This document shows positions 1 through 5,459 of a stretch of 5,459 nucleotides of DNA, piece by piece. Every line of letters begins with the position of its first letter. Within the stretch, counting starts at the first letter, position 1. Under the pieces are notes generated by a model. It had not been told where the DNA came from and ran no database searches. It was given only the letters and a program-made list of their open reading frames with translations. Source of the DNA: Erysipelotrichaceae bacterium (GTDB lineage Bacteria; Bacillota_I; Bacilli_A; Erysipelotrichales; Erysipelotrichaceae); contig JAILBD010000217.1 in NCBI GenBank assembly GCA_024681275.1, forward strand, positions 1 to 5,459, given 5' to 3'. The translations under genes were made by a program, and so were the position numbers.

Positions 1-819
1 CGCATTGTCCTCGCTGATCGGCACCATGACCTCTTCCGCCTTGCAGACGATGCCTTCGTTTTCGTAGTTGTAGGCATTCATGATCCGGCCGACCCAGCGG
101 CGGAAATTGCCCGTGTATTCATTGAAATCACGATACAGATCCAGGTCTTCCTCGATCAGGACATCCGCGCAGGTCAGCTTCAGGATCTCATTCTGCTCAG
201 CGCTGTTTCCGATCGAAACGACGTGGATGTCGTTGCTTTCGGGCTGCGGCTGGATGCTCAGATCCTTCAGCGTGACACAGACCATGGTCTGATCCGCCAT
301 GCCCAGGTCGCCCATCACAGCCTTTCCTTCCACCTTTTTCAGGTAGTATCTGGCCAGATAGTCGGCGCCGCTGCCAAAGCCATAGCAGTACATCCTGACA
401 CAGGAACCCAGGATATCGTAGGCCACCTCGTCCGGTGCGGTATCATCCTTCATGATCGCCAGACCATCACGGAAATTGCTCTGGGCGATGCCCAGATTCC
501 TGATGAGAGCCTCATAGGCTCCGGCCTCTTCATCCTTCCAGTCTTCGCCTTTCGGATTCACCAGTGCGATGCCCACACCTTGTTCCATGGCAACCTTCTT
601 CAGGCCGCTCTCTTCCGCCAGCCTGCCCAGACCGACAAAATCGCATTTCCGATCAGGGAAACACAGGAAAGTCGGACCGGTAAAACCATAGTTGATCAGA
701 TTCGATCTGATCTCATTGGCAGGCATCAGATAGAGGATGGCATAGCCGTCATCCTCGAATTCATAATAGATATCGCCATTGCTCAATGTGATGAGCTTCT
801 TGATCTGTTTAAAAGCCAT
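1..819 (-). CDS. Alpha/beta-hydrolase-like protein (PHB-depolymerase/esterase-like), 3' end cut off
   Basis: This reading frame stays open for 273 codons from the ATG at 819-817 to the window edge, so the C-terminus is missing. GAGGAGA at 824-830 precedes the start, and the gene begins 16 nt after the phosphorylase stop, so it is the next operon member. Residues 1-45 look like a beta-rich N-terminal segment. Residues 48-95 resemble the first half of an alpha/beta hydrolase of the PHB-depolymerase/esterase type: a strand ending FLCFP, a helix with LAEESGLKKVAMEQG, then a strand IALVNP. Residues 142-160 look like the nucleophile-elbow strand and following helix, with core GFGSGAD (147-153). The usual elbow is G-x-Ser-x-G, but here the nucleophile position is Gly149 and the serine is one residue later. 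The protein may therefore be non-hydrolytic or use another geometry. No signal peptide is visible. The fold assignment is by eye and moderate at best; the substrate is unknown. A structural or binding role in the operon is an alternative. Confidence 0.6.
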   Translation of the reverse strand, partial: MAFKQIKKLITLSNGDIYYEFEDDGYAILYLMPANEIRSNLINYGFTGPTFLCFPDRKCDFVGLGRLAEESGLKKVAMEQGVGIALVNPKGEDWKDEEAGAYEALIRNLGIAQSNFRDGLAIMKDDTAPDEVAYDILGSCVRMYCYGFGSGADYLARYYLKKVEGKAVMGDLGMADQTMVCVTLKDLSIQPQPESNDIHVVSIGNSAEQNEILKLTCADVLIEEDLDLYRDFNEYTGNFRRWVGRIMNAYNYENEGIVCKAEEVMVPISEDNA

Positions 820-835
820 AAAGTCTCCTCAGTTT

Positions 836-2494
836 TTATCTGATCTCGTAAGTCTCTTCCTCAAAATCAACACAGAGACTGACAGCACCTTTGCCGTTGG
901 TCCATGTGATCTCCATCTTCGGACCATCCAGTTCCACCCGGATATCGGCGTCTTCCGTGAAGACCGGACAGGTGTTCCTGAAACGCAGCAGTTCCAGCTG
1001 CTTCTTCACCACGTCCTTCTTCAGAAGTTCATTGGCATCCTCCAGAGAGAGATTGGAACGGTTGATCTCCTTGTGACCGCCGACGCCAGCCCTTCTCATT
1101 GCCTCATAGTCATTCTTCCCGGCAAAGAGATCCAGATACCAGATCTGCGGCTTGCCCGGCATGAAGAGCTGTATCGCTCTGGCCATCTCCATGCGCCTGT
1201 CGCTCTCGCCCAGTGCCGAATAGAAAGTCGCATTGACCTGATAATAGACGTTCTTTGCGCCATGCAGATCCTTGACATAACCGCCTCTTTCGACAGTGGT
1301 GTCGATGATCTTCTGGATATCTTCTTCCGGAAGCAAGCCCTTGAGGTCCAATAGAGGGATGCCGTCATGGCAACCCAGCATATTGACCGTCGAGATCTTG
1401 TCCTGAATGATCTCATCCGCCCATTTCTTGAGATAGGTACCATTCTTTCTCACGAAAGCATCGATCATCAGGCCCGGCAGGAAGAAGTCATAGACCATGT
1501 AACCTTTGTCAGCCAGAAGTTTGTAGGTCTTCTCGCCATAGGATGCGTGGATCTCCGGCAGCAGCGTCAGTCCGTAGTCATCGGCGATGTCCTGGACCTT
1601 CTGCAGAAGATCCCAGGTGCCCGGATCATTGAGGAAGTTCCTCTCGCCGACCGCCTTCGGCGCATAAGCGAAGGCATCCAGCCTGACGATCGCGACACCG
1701 TAGTCGGACAGTCTCTTCAGGGTGTCCCTGTAATAATCCCAGACTAGTTCAGACCTGATGTTGAGATCCATCTGACCCAGATAGGAACGATGGGCATTGA
1801 GATATCCCTTGACCCTGTCCGCATACTTCGACCATTCACCCAGATCCAGCTCATCGATCTTTACCTTCTGATCGATCGTCTCATTGACGATCTTTGAGAT
1901 GGAAACAGCCGTCTCGTACTGCAGGCCTTCCTCTCTGACCAGCTGCAGCGGATCGACCTTGTTGTAGATGACCTCCTGATAGAAAGTGTTCCAGTACGGC
2001 ACGTCTCTGCCGTCAGGGAAGCGCACCATCAGGATAGGCAGGCCCGGCTTGCGGAAGAACATGTCTTTGATGTACTTCTGATCAGGGATGATGTAGCCTT
2101 CTTCGCTCATCTCTCCGCAGCCTTCCCAGAATTTGTTCCAGTCGATGAAGAAGTCCCTGTACTTCGATGCATCGCCATTCCTGATGATGTCCTGGAACTG
2201 TGGTGAAAGCACGGAGATGTGATTCAGTATGAAGTCCATCATCAGATCGATATTCAGATCATGAAGATCCTCGATATCCTTCGGATCGCCATACTTCTCG
2301 GAGATCCCGTAATCGATCAGAGAGAAGCCTCTGTCCAGGTCTGTATTGAAGATGCTGGGCAGGATGTAGAAGGATCTGAATGTGTCTTTGAATTCCTCTT
2401 TTTTCAGAAGCGTCAGGATGTCGGAAAGCTTTCCGCCCACGGAATCAGGATAGGCATTCAACAAAGTGCCGATGCTCATTTTTTTCTTGTCCAT
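836..2494 (-). CDS. GH13 subfamily 18 glycoside phosphorylase (sucrose-phosphorylase-like) with a large insertion
   Basis: This 552-residue protein matches the sucrose phosphorylase group (GH13_18), retaining enzymes that cleave an alpha-glucoside with phosphate to give alpha-glucose 1-phosphate and a free acceptor. Visible family motifs are YPDSVGG (15-21), DRGF (54-57), DFILNH (87-92), VRLDAFAYAPK (270-280), LLPEIH (311-316), GCHDGIPL (374-381), YQVNATFYSALG (418-429) and LFAGKNDYEAM (456-466). By family homology Asp273 is the nucleophile, Glu314 the acid/base and Asp377 the transition-state stabiliser; all are present, so it should be active. Typical sucrose phosphorylases have about 480-510 residues. 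The surplus is an insertion at about residues 173-239, between WNTF and QMDLN. Acceptor-site residues are mixed, so sucrose, sucrose 6'-phosphate and other glucosides all remain possible. There is no signal peptide, so it is cytoplasmic. AGGAGA at 2501-2506 lies 6 nt before the ATG and touches the kinase stop codon, indicating close coupling to the upstream kinase gene. Confidence 0.9.
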   Translation of the reverse strand: MDKKKMSIGTLLNAYPDSVGGKLSDILTLLKKEEFKDTFRSFYILPSIFNTDLDRGFSLIDYGISEKYGDPKDIEDLHDLNIDLMMDFILNHISVLSPQFQDIIRNGDASKYRDFFIDWNKFWEGCGEMSEEGYIIPDQKYIKDMFFRKPGLPILMVRFPDGRDVPYWNTFYQEVIYNKVDPLQLVREEGLQYETAVSISKIVNETIDQKVKIDELDLGEWSKYADRVKGYLNAHRSYLGQMDLNIRSELVWDYYRDTLKRLSDYGVAIVRLDAFAYAPKAVGERNFLNDPGTWDLLQKVQDIADDYGLTLLPEIHASYGEKTYKLLADKGYMVYDFFLPGLMIDAFVRKNGTYLKKWADEIIQDKISTVNMLGCHDGIPLLDLKGLLPEEDIQKIIDTTVERGGYVKDLHGAKNVYYQVNATFYSALGESDRRMEMARAIQLFMPGKPQIWYLDLFAGKNDYEAMRRAGVGGHKEINRSNLSLEDANELLKKDVVKKQLELLRFRNTCPVFTEDADIRVELDGPKMEITWTNGKGAVSLCVDFEEETYEIR

Positions 2495-2506
2495 CTCTTG
2501 TCTCCT

Positions 2507-3418
2507 CTATTCGGCAGGTCTCAGAAGATCGCCCGCTTTGGAAAGGATGATCGCCGCATAGGCAGCTCTGGCATCCAGTTCCATCTGCTCGATCTCCAGC
2601 ACCATCGTCGTGAAAGCCGAATCGGTCTTGCCGTCTCTGGCTCTCAGTCTTCTGTGTTCCCTGGTCTCCTCCGGCGTCGAGTTCAGCAGGATCGGGATGT
2701 CGATCCCTTCCAGATTCTCATTGCCGCCGTGGGTCCATTCGATGATCATGACATCGGTGTCGGAGAGATCGACCTCATCGTAGTAGCGGACATCTTCACT
2801 TCTTCCCATCCTTTTCAGGAAAATCTTCTCCTTGCCTTCCTTGAATTCTCTGAAGATCTGATTGATCTGATCGTAGTCCTGTTCGTTCCTGGTGCCCAGA
2901 TATCCGGCCAGGGCCTTCCTGCCCGCTGCCTGATACTCTTCGAGCCATGGATATTCCTCTTTCATCTTAGGATCGGGATCGAGTTCCTTTTCCCACAGAT
3001 CCTTCAGCGTCTCCTGAACATCCTTGCAGTATTTTCCGGAAGCGACCAGCCCCTTCAAGGCATTGCTTCTGAAGATCGCCGCCCTCTCCGCATCGTTGTA
3101 GAGAGGGATGCGGAACGGATAGTTGTCTCCGGAAACGACATAGGACTTCACACCGCTCTCATTTAGATAGTATGCCAGCAAAGAAGCGATCTCGCTCTTG
3201 CCGACGCCTGATCCGCCGAAGACGGAAATGATGACCTTCTCTTTTCCCAGTTCCCTCATCATTTTGACCATGATCGGGAAGATCTTCTGCGCCTTTTTCT
3301 CATGTTCCTCGCCGATCACGATCTTGTCGCCCGGCATATCGCCATGCGGCATGTCCTCCCTCAAAGCGGGTGCCGTCCAGTTCAGCAGATCGATTGCATT
3401 CAGTTTTTCTTTCAACAT
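2507..3418 (-). CDS. P-loop small-molecule kinase, uridine kinase/phosphoribulokinase-like
   Basis: This is a 303-residue cytoplasmic ATP-dependent kinase of unknown substrate. The Walker A motif GGSGVGKS is at residues 68-75 (Lys74, Ser75), after the strand VIISVF. GDNYPFRIP (97-105) sits where uridine kinases and phosphoribulokinases carry their Asp-rich substrate-site motif, so Asp98 is a candidate catalytic or metal-binding residue. DVMIIEWTHGG (222-232) matches the later strand (uridine kinase consensus VIVEG). REHRRLRARDGK (253-264) resembles the arginine-rich lid that contacts ATP phosphates. An N-terminal extension of about 60 residues and the acidic insert at about 140-200 are atypical of uridine kinases. 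Automatic annotation might say uridine kinase or adenylylsulfate kinase; neither is supported by the context. Lying between an esterase and a glycoside phosphorylase, it may phosphorylate a released sugar or polyol acid. It starts 3 nt after the esterase stop; its AGGAGA (3426-3431) is inside the last codons of the esterase gene. Confidence 0.8.
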   Translation of the reverse strand: MLKEKLNAIDLLNWTAPALREDMPHGDMPGDKIVIGEEHEKKAQKIFPIMVKMMRELGKEKVIISVFGGSGVGKSEIASLLAYYLNESGVKSYVVSGDNYPFRIPLYNDAERAAIFRSNALKGLVASGKYCKDVQETLKDLWEKELDPDPKMKEEYPWLEEYQAAGRKALAGYLGTRNEQDYDQINQIFREFKEGKEKIFLKRMGRSEDVRYYDEVDLSDTDVMIIEWTHGGNENLEGIDIPILLNSTPEETREHRRLRARDGKTDSAFTTMVLEIEQMELDARAAYAAIILSKAGDLLRPAE

Positions 3419-3421
3419 GGA

Positions 3422-4507
3422 TCATTCTCCTAATACATTTTTACGGATGCAGTATGCCAGCCCTTTCCCCATGCGGGCATGTGTCTTGGCAGACGGATGA
3501 CCGGCTGCGCCGTATCCTTCAAACATCATATTGATCGGGATGAACTCGAAGCAGCAGAGCTTCTCATCTCCCGTCTCCTCTTTCAGTTCCTTCACGATAT
3601 CGCGGATGTGATGGTAGAGATAGTAATCCATGGAACCCAGCGCACAGATGATGTAGGTATCCGGACCATTCAGCGCTCTCACCTTCTTCACCAGCTCCTT
3701 ATACCGCATGTGGAACCACTCCTCCATCCTTTCGACTTCTGAGAAATCCCGGTAGAACCTCATCGGATTGGAGTCATTGGTGCCCAGGTTCAGCACGACG
3801 ATGTCGTTGTGATGTTTCTCAAAATCCCACTTCGTTTTCTCCTTGCCATACTTTGCGGCATAGAGCTCATCAGTGTACTCGTAGATGTCCTCGATCGCAT
3901 GCATCGGGAACATCGGATGTTCCGGGACGACAGCACAGATGCCCGACTCACAGACCATCGAGATCTCATAGCCCAGTTCTCTGGCAGCCAGAGGACCATA
4001 GGCGATGAAGCTGTTCTCTTCTGAGGTCTTGAACTCGAAGGCATTGTCCGGCGCTTCGTTTCCGAAACCGCAGGTGATGGAATCGCCCACGACCTCTAAA
4101 CGCGGCCTTTTGTTTTCGACTTTACAGAACTCACCATCCGTCTCGATCTCCAGGATGACCATCTTGCCCCTGGCATTCTCTGAGAGCTTCAGGATCTGGA
4201 TCTCCTTCTCCGTGCATTCGTTCACAGACCAGAGCGTCAGCCACTCCTTTTCATGGATCTCGTGACGGTAGATCAGTTCATCATTCACGACCGCTCCGAT
4301 GCAAGGCCAGTCTGGCGGAGGCGTCGGCATGTTCGGCATGCCCGGGATCTGATCGCTGTCCGCATCGACCAGGACCTTCAGATAAGTGCCCTTCACACCG
4401 ATCGAAAACCCGGAATAAGTCCAGTTGCAGTAGAGCCCTTCTTTTTCTTCATCATAGACAGTGCGTCCATGGACCGCTGCCAGCGGCAGCACTTCTTTCA
4501 CTAACAT
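3422..4507 (-). CDS. Cytoplasmic SGNH/GDSL esterase, carbohydrate esterase family 2-like
   Basis: This 361-residue protein has the two-domain layout of CE2 deacetylases: a beta-rich N-terminal jelly-roll-like domain (about 1-130, with YSGFSIGVKGTYLKV at 31-45) and a C-terminal SGNH hydrolase domain. SGNH blocks visible are GDSITCGFG (141-149, nucleophile Ser143), ESGI (187-190, oxyanion Gly189), LGTND (241-245, oxyanion Asn244) and GHPSAKTH (336-343, catalytic His337). The Asp that normally precedes the His in SGNH enzymes is absent (AAGH); loss of this Asp is known in CE2, where a Ser-His dyad works. The likely reaction is removal of acetyl or another small acyl group from a sugar hydroxyl. 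Studied CE2 enzymes are mostly secreted or attached to cellulases; this one has no signal peptide, pointing to an imported acylated sugar. The start overlaps the NIF3 gene by 7 nt, with AGGAGG 9 nt upstream. Another SGNH esterase specificity is possible. Confidence 0.85.
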   Translation of the reverse strand: MLVKEVLPLAAVHGRTVYDEEKEGLYCNWTYSGFSIGVKGTYLKVLVDADSDQIPGMPNMPTPPPDWPCIGAVVNDELIYRHEIHEKEWLTLWSVNECTEKEIQILKLSENARGKMVILEIETDGEFCKVENKRPRLEVVGDSITCGFGNEAPDNAFEFKTSEENSFIAYGPLAARELGYEISMVCESGICAVVPEHPMFPMHAIEDIYEYTDELYAAKYGKEKTKWDFEKHHNDIVVLNLGTNDSNPMRFYRDFSEVERMEEWFHMRYKELVKKVRALNGPDTYIICALGSMDYYLYHHIRDIVKELKEETGDEKLCCFEFIPINMMFEGYGAAGHPSAKTHARMGKGLAYCIRKNVLGE

Positions 4508-5376
4508 GATCCGTTTCCTCCTTTGACATAGTACTGATACATATCCTCGCTTGGGACATATGTCACTTTCATTTCTTTATCGAGCAGCTCACTCAGCCAG
4601 TCCTTGTAGTATCTCATGCCCAGTTCTTCCCAATTGAAGTGGCCGATGCAGATGGCGGCCTTCTTCTTTCCCAGCTGCCAGGCATCGCGGATATAGGACA
4701 AGGTGGTCCAGTCGATCACTTCACCCGGAATGATCACATCCGCCCATTTCTCCAACGTCTCGATGACTCTGACCGAATACTCTCCCTTACTGCCATCCTT
4801 CTTCGTATAGTACTCCGGAAAGAGGTGTCCGACCAGAGCGATCTTCGTGACCTCCATATCCTCGTCCCCGACGATGCGGCAGCCGTTGAGTCCGATCGTA
4901 TCGATCAGATGATCCGCGACATCCCTCACCTTCTGCGGCTCTGTCGTCACCAGATAGTGGGCATACATGCCGGTATCCGGATCGAGCCTTGCCTTGTCTT
5001 CCCAGCCCAGATACTTCAAAACTCCTGTGAAGATGGAGTCCGGTCTGTGGGCATGCATATGATCGTGGTCACGCCATATGCAGATCCCGTTGTCATCCAG
5101 CAGTTTCCTCTTCTCCTGATAGACCGCGTTGTCAAACTCCTCATACCAGCCGCCCTTGTCCGCCGAAGTGTAGAAAGTCGGCTCATGGACGATGATCAGA
5201 TTGGCTTTCTCTTCAATGGCCTTTCTGATCACATGGATGGTCGGCGCCATCGCGCAGATGATGCCTGTGCACTCGTCTTCCGGATCACCGCACTTGTACT
5301 CATCGCAGCCCGCATACTCCTTCGGAAACTTCGGATGATAATCCAATACTTTTCCTATCACATCTTTGATCTTCAT
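4501..5376 (-). CDS. Divergent NIF3/YbgI-family (DUF34) dinuclear metal-binding protein
   Basis: From the second ATG (5376-5374) this protein has 291 residues, beginning MKIKDVIG. NIF3-family hallmarks in order are CTGIICAM and the strand LIIVHEPTFY (His64), the helix-strand unit GICIWRDHDHMHAH (97-110), IPGEV matching the family's ITGEV, and GHFNWEE (His246, Glu250) matching the family's C-terminal HxxxE. NIF3 proteins form hexameric toroids with a dinuclear metal site; their activity is disputed, and the database name 'GTP cyclohydrolase 1 type 2 homolog' is not a proven function. By-eye alignment with E. coli YbgI shows two ligand changes: the second His of HH is Glu65, and the ligand Asp is His108. 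The protein lacks the long central insert of the roughly 370-residue Bacillus-type members. GAGG at 5384-5387 is 7 nt from this ATG but only 1 nt from the upstream in-frame ATG (5382-5380), hence the chosen start. Its place at the head of a carbohydrate cluster suggests a hydrolase or metal-related role, not yet defined. Confidence 0.85.
   Translation of the reverse strand: MKIKDVIGKVLDYHPKFPKEYAGCDEYKCGDPEDECTGIICAMAPTIHVIRKAIEEKANLIIVHEPTFYTSADKGGWYEEFDNAVYQEKRKLLDDNGICIWRDHDHMHAHRPDSIFTGVLKYLGWEDKARLDPDTGMYAHYLVTTEPQKVRDVADHLIDTIGLNGCRIVGDEDMEVTKIALVGHLFPEYYTKKDGSKGEYSVRVIETLEKWADVIIPGEVIDWTTLSYIRDAWQLGKKKAAICIGHFNWEELGMRYYKDWLSELLDKEMKVTYVPSEDMYQYYVKGGNGSC
4517..4522 (-). promoter_or_regulatory. 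Ribosome binding site of the esterase gene, inside the NIF3 coding end
   Basis: AGGAGG (within AAAGGAGG, 4517-4524) is 9 nt before the esterase ATG. The same bases encode Lys-Gly-Gly near the NIF3 C-terminus, followed by Asn-Gly-Ser-Cys and TAG. The NIF3 stop (4503-4501) falls inside the first codons of the esterase gene, an arrangement that favours translational coupling. Confidence 0.75.
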
Positions 5377-5378
5377 GT

Positions 5379-5459
5379 TCATACCTCATATGTAAAACCG
5401 AAGGCCGGATTTCCTTCGGAATTGTACAAAGGATCCACACAGTAGTTGCTTTCACAGAA
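5379..5459 (-). CDS. C-terminal end of an unrecognised upstream gene (partial)
   Basis: An open frame enters at the window edge and ends at TGA (5381-5379) after 26 codons. The visible tail contains NYCVDPLYNSEGNPAFGFTY and ends in Tyr-Glu-Val. It is taken as real because the TGA overlaps the in-frame ATG at 5382-5380 (an ATGA junction) and lies 2 nt from the preferred NIF3 start, the spacing seen elsewhere in this operon. One of the other two minus-strand frames is closed by an early stop. The second is open but runs on into the NIF3 gene without a stop at the junction. Too little is visible to name the product; two cysteines and an aromatic-rich end give no family. It shows that the operon extends beyond the right edge. 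Confidence 0.6.
   Translation of the reverse strand, partial: FCESNYCVDPLYNSEGNPAFGFTYEV
5384..5387 (-). promoter_or_regulatory. Ribosome binding site deciding the NIF3 start
   Basis: GAGG lies 7 nt before the ATG at 5376-5374 and only 1 nt before the ATG at 5382-5380. The second ATG is therefore the better initiation codon, and the first, which overlaps the upstream TGA, is probably not used. It is a weaker site than the AGGAGA/AGGAGG sites of the four downstream genes. Confidence 0.6.
5398..5419 (-). terminator. GC-rich hairpin followed by TTTT at the end of the upstream gene (possible attenuator)
   Basis: On the minus strand CCGAAGG and CCTTCGG form a perfect 7-bp stem around an 8-nt loop (AAATCCGG), followed immediately by TTTT. 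It lies in the last codons of the upstream gene, about 20 nt before the NIF3 start. The short stem and U-tract suggest at most partial termination or an mRNA-processing or stabilising hairpin. It could also be a coincidence of coding sequence. Confidence 0.35.

Larger units (their letters stand above)
1..5459 (-). other. Single co-directional operon fragment of six genes
   Basis: Junctions in transcription order are: upstream gene to NIF3, 2 nt gap (4-nt ATGA overlap if the first ATG is used); NIF3 to esterase, 7 nt overlap; esterase to kinase, 3 nt gap; kinase to phosphorylase, 12 nt; phosphorylase to hydrolase-like, 16 nt. Each of the last four genes has a strong purine-rich site (AGGAGA or AGGAGG). 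There is no room for an internal promoter between genes and no convincing terminator after NIF3, so one transcript is expected. The promoter and any regulator or transporter genes lie outside the window. Confidence 0.85.

Noticed and set aside
820..835. Possible terminator between the phosphorylase and hydrolase-like genes
   Set aside because: The 16-nt gap holds only the ribosome binding site; there is no inverted repeat.
223..843. A 206-codon plus-strand open frame
   Set aside because: It lies antisense to the hydrolase-like gene, shows no recognisable motifs, and its composition is what the complement of a coding frame gives. The minus-strand frame has a Shine-Dalgarno site and operon spacing.
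836..2494. Alpha-amylase or oligo-1,6-glucosidase as the identity of the GH13 protein
   Set aside because: YPDSVGG, DRGF, GCHDGIPL, YQVNATFYSALG and AGKND are signatures of the phosphorylase subfamily rather than of hydrolytic amylases.
2219..3166. A 315-codon plus-strand open frame, longer than one of the real genes
   Set aside because: It spans the end of the kinase and the start of the phosphorylase genes on the opposite strand. Both of those carry conserved catalytic motifs, while this frame is a repetitive Ile/Asp/Arg/Phe-rich complement shadow.
4476..4490. Inverted repeat GCTGCC-AGC-GGCAGC near the start of the esterase gene
   Set aside because: The 6-bp stem encodes part of Leu-Pro-Leu-Ala-Ala, has no T-run, and is readily explained by Ala/Leu codons. 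It is a weak candidate for translational control only.
4639..5445. A 268-codon plus-strand open frame over the NIF3 gene
   Set aside because: It is antisense to the NIF3 frame, whose metal-ligand motifs are clear, and no family resemblance is visible in it.

Overview
The window is a fragment of one minus-strand operon. By eye its base composition is slightly GC-rich. It carries strong AGGAGA/AGGAGG Shine-Dalgarno sites, intergenic gaps of 2-16 nt, and proteins that resemble families common in gut anaerobes. This suggests a Bacillota host (Clostridia or Erysipelotrichia type), but the sequence does not fix the genus. Every gene reads right to left, and both ends are cut inside genes. There is no gene-free stretch longer than about 16 nt, and I see no rRNA, tRNA, CRISPR array, insertion sequence or promoter.

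In transcription order the layout is as follows. (1) The last 26 codons of an unrecognised gene (5459-5379), whose stop overlaps an upstream in-frame ATG of the next gene. (2) A divergent NIF3/YbgI (DUF34) metal-binding protein (5376-4501). (3) A cytoplasmic two-domain SGNH esterase resembling carbohydrate esterase family 2 (4507-3422). (4) A P-loop small-molecule kinase resembling the uridine kinase/phosphoribulokinase group (3418-2507). (5) A GH13 subfamily 18 (sucrose-phosphorylase type) glycoside phosphorylase with a large insertion (2494-836). (6) The N-terminal 273 residues of a protein resembling an alpha/beta hydrolase (819-1, cut by the window edge).

None of the proteins whose N-terminus is visible has a signal peptide, so the pathway is most likely intracellular. 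A reasonable reading is an accessory carbohydrate-use operon. The esterase would remove an acyl group (probably acetyl) from an imported glucoside. The GH13_18 enzyme would cleave the deacylated alpha-glucoside with phosphate to give glucose 1-phosphate plus an acceptor. The P-loop kinase could phosphorylate that acceptor or another small metabolite. The roles of the NIF3 protein and the terminal hydrolase-like protein are unknown. The pathway is inferred from gene families and context; the substrate cannot be read from the sequence.

Three proteins depart from their textbook families in ways that deserve checking. The NIF3 protein has a reciprocal change in its metal-ligand motif. The phosphorylase has an extra segment of about 65 residues and a mixed set of acceptor-site residues. 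The terminal protein has a glycine where the catalytic serine of an alpha/beta hydrolase would be expected.
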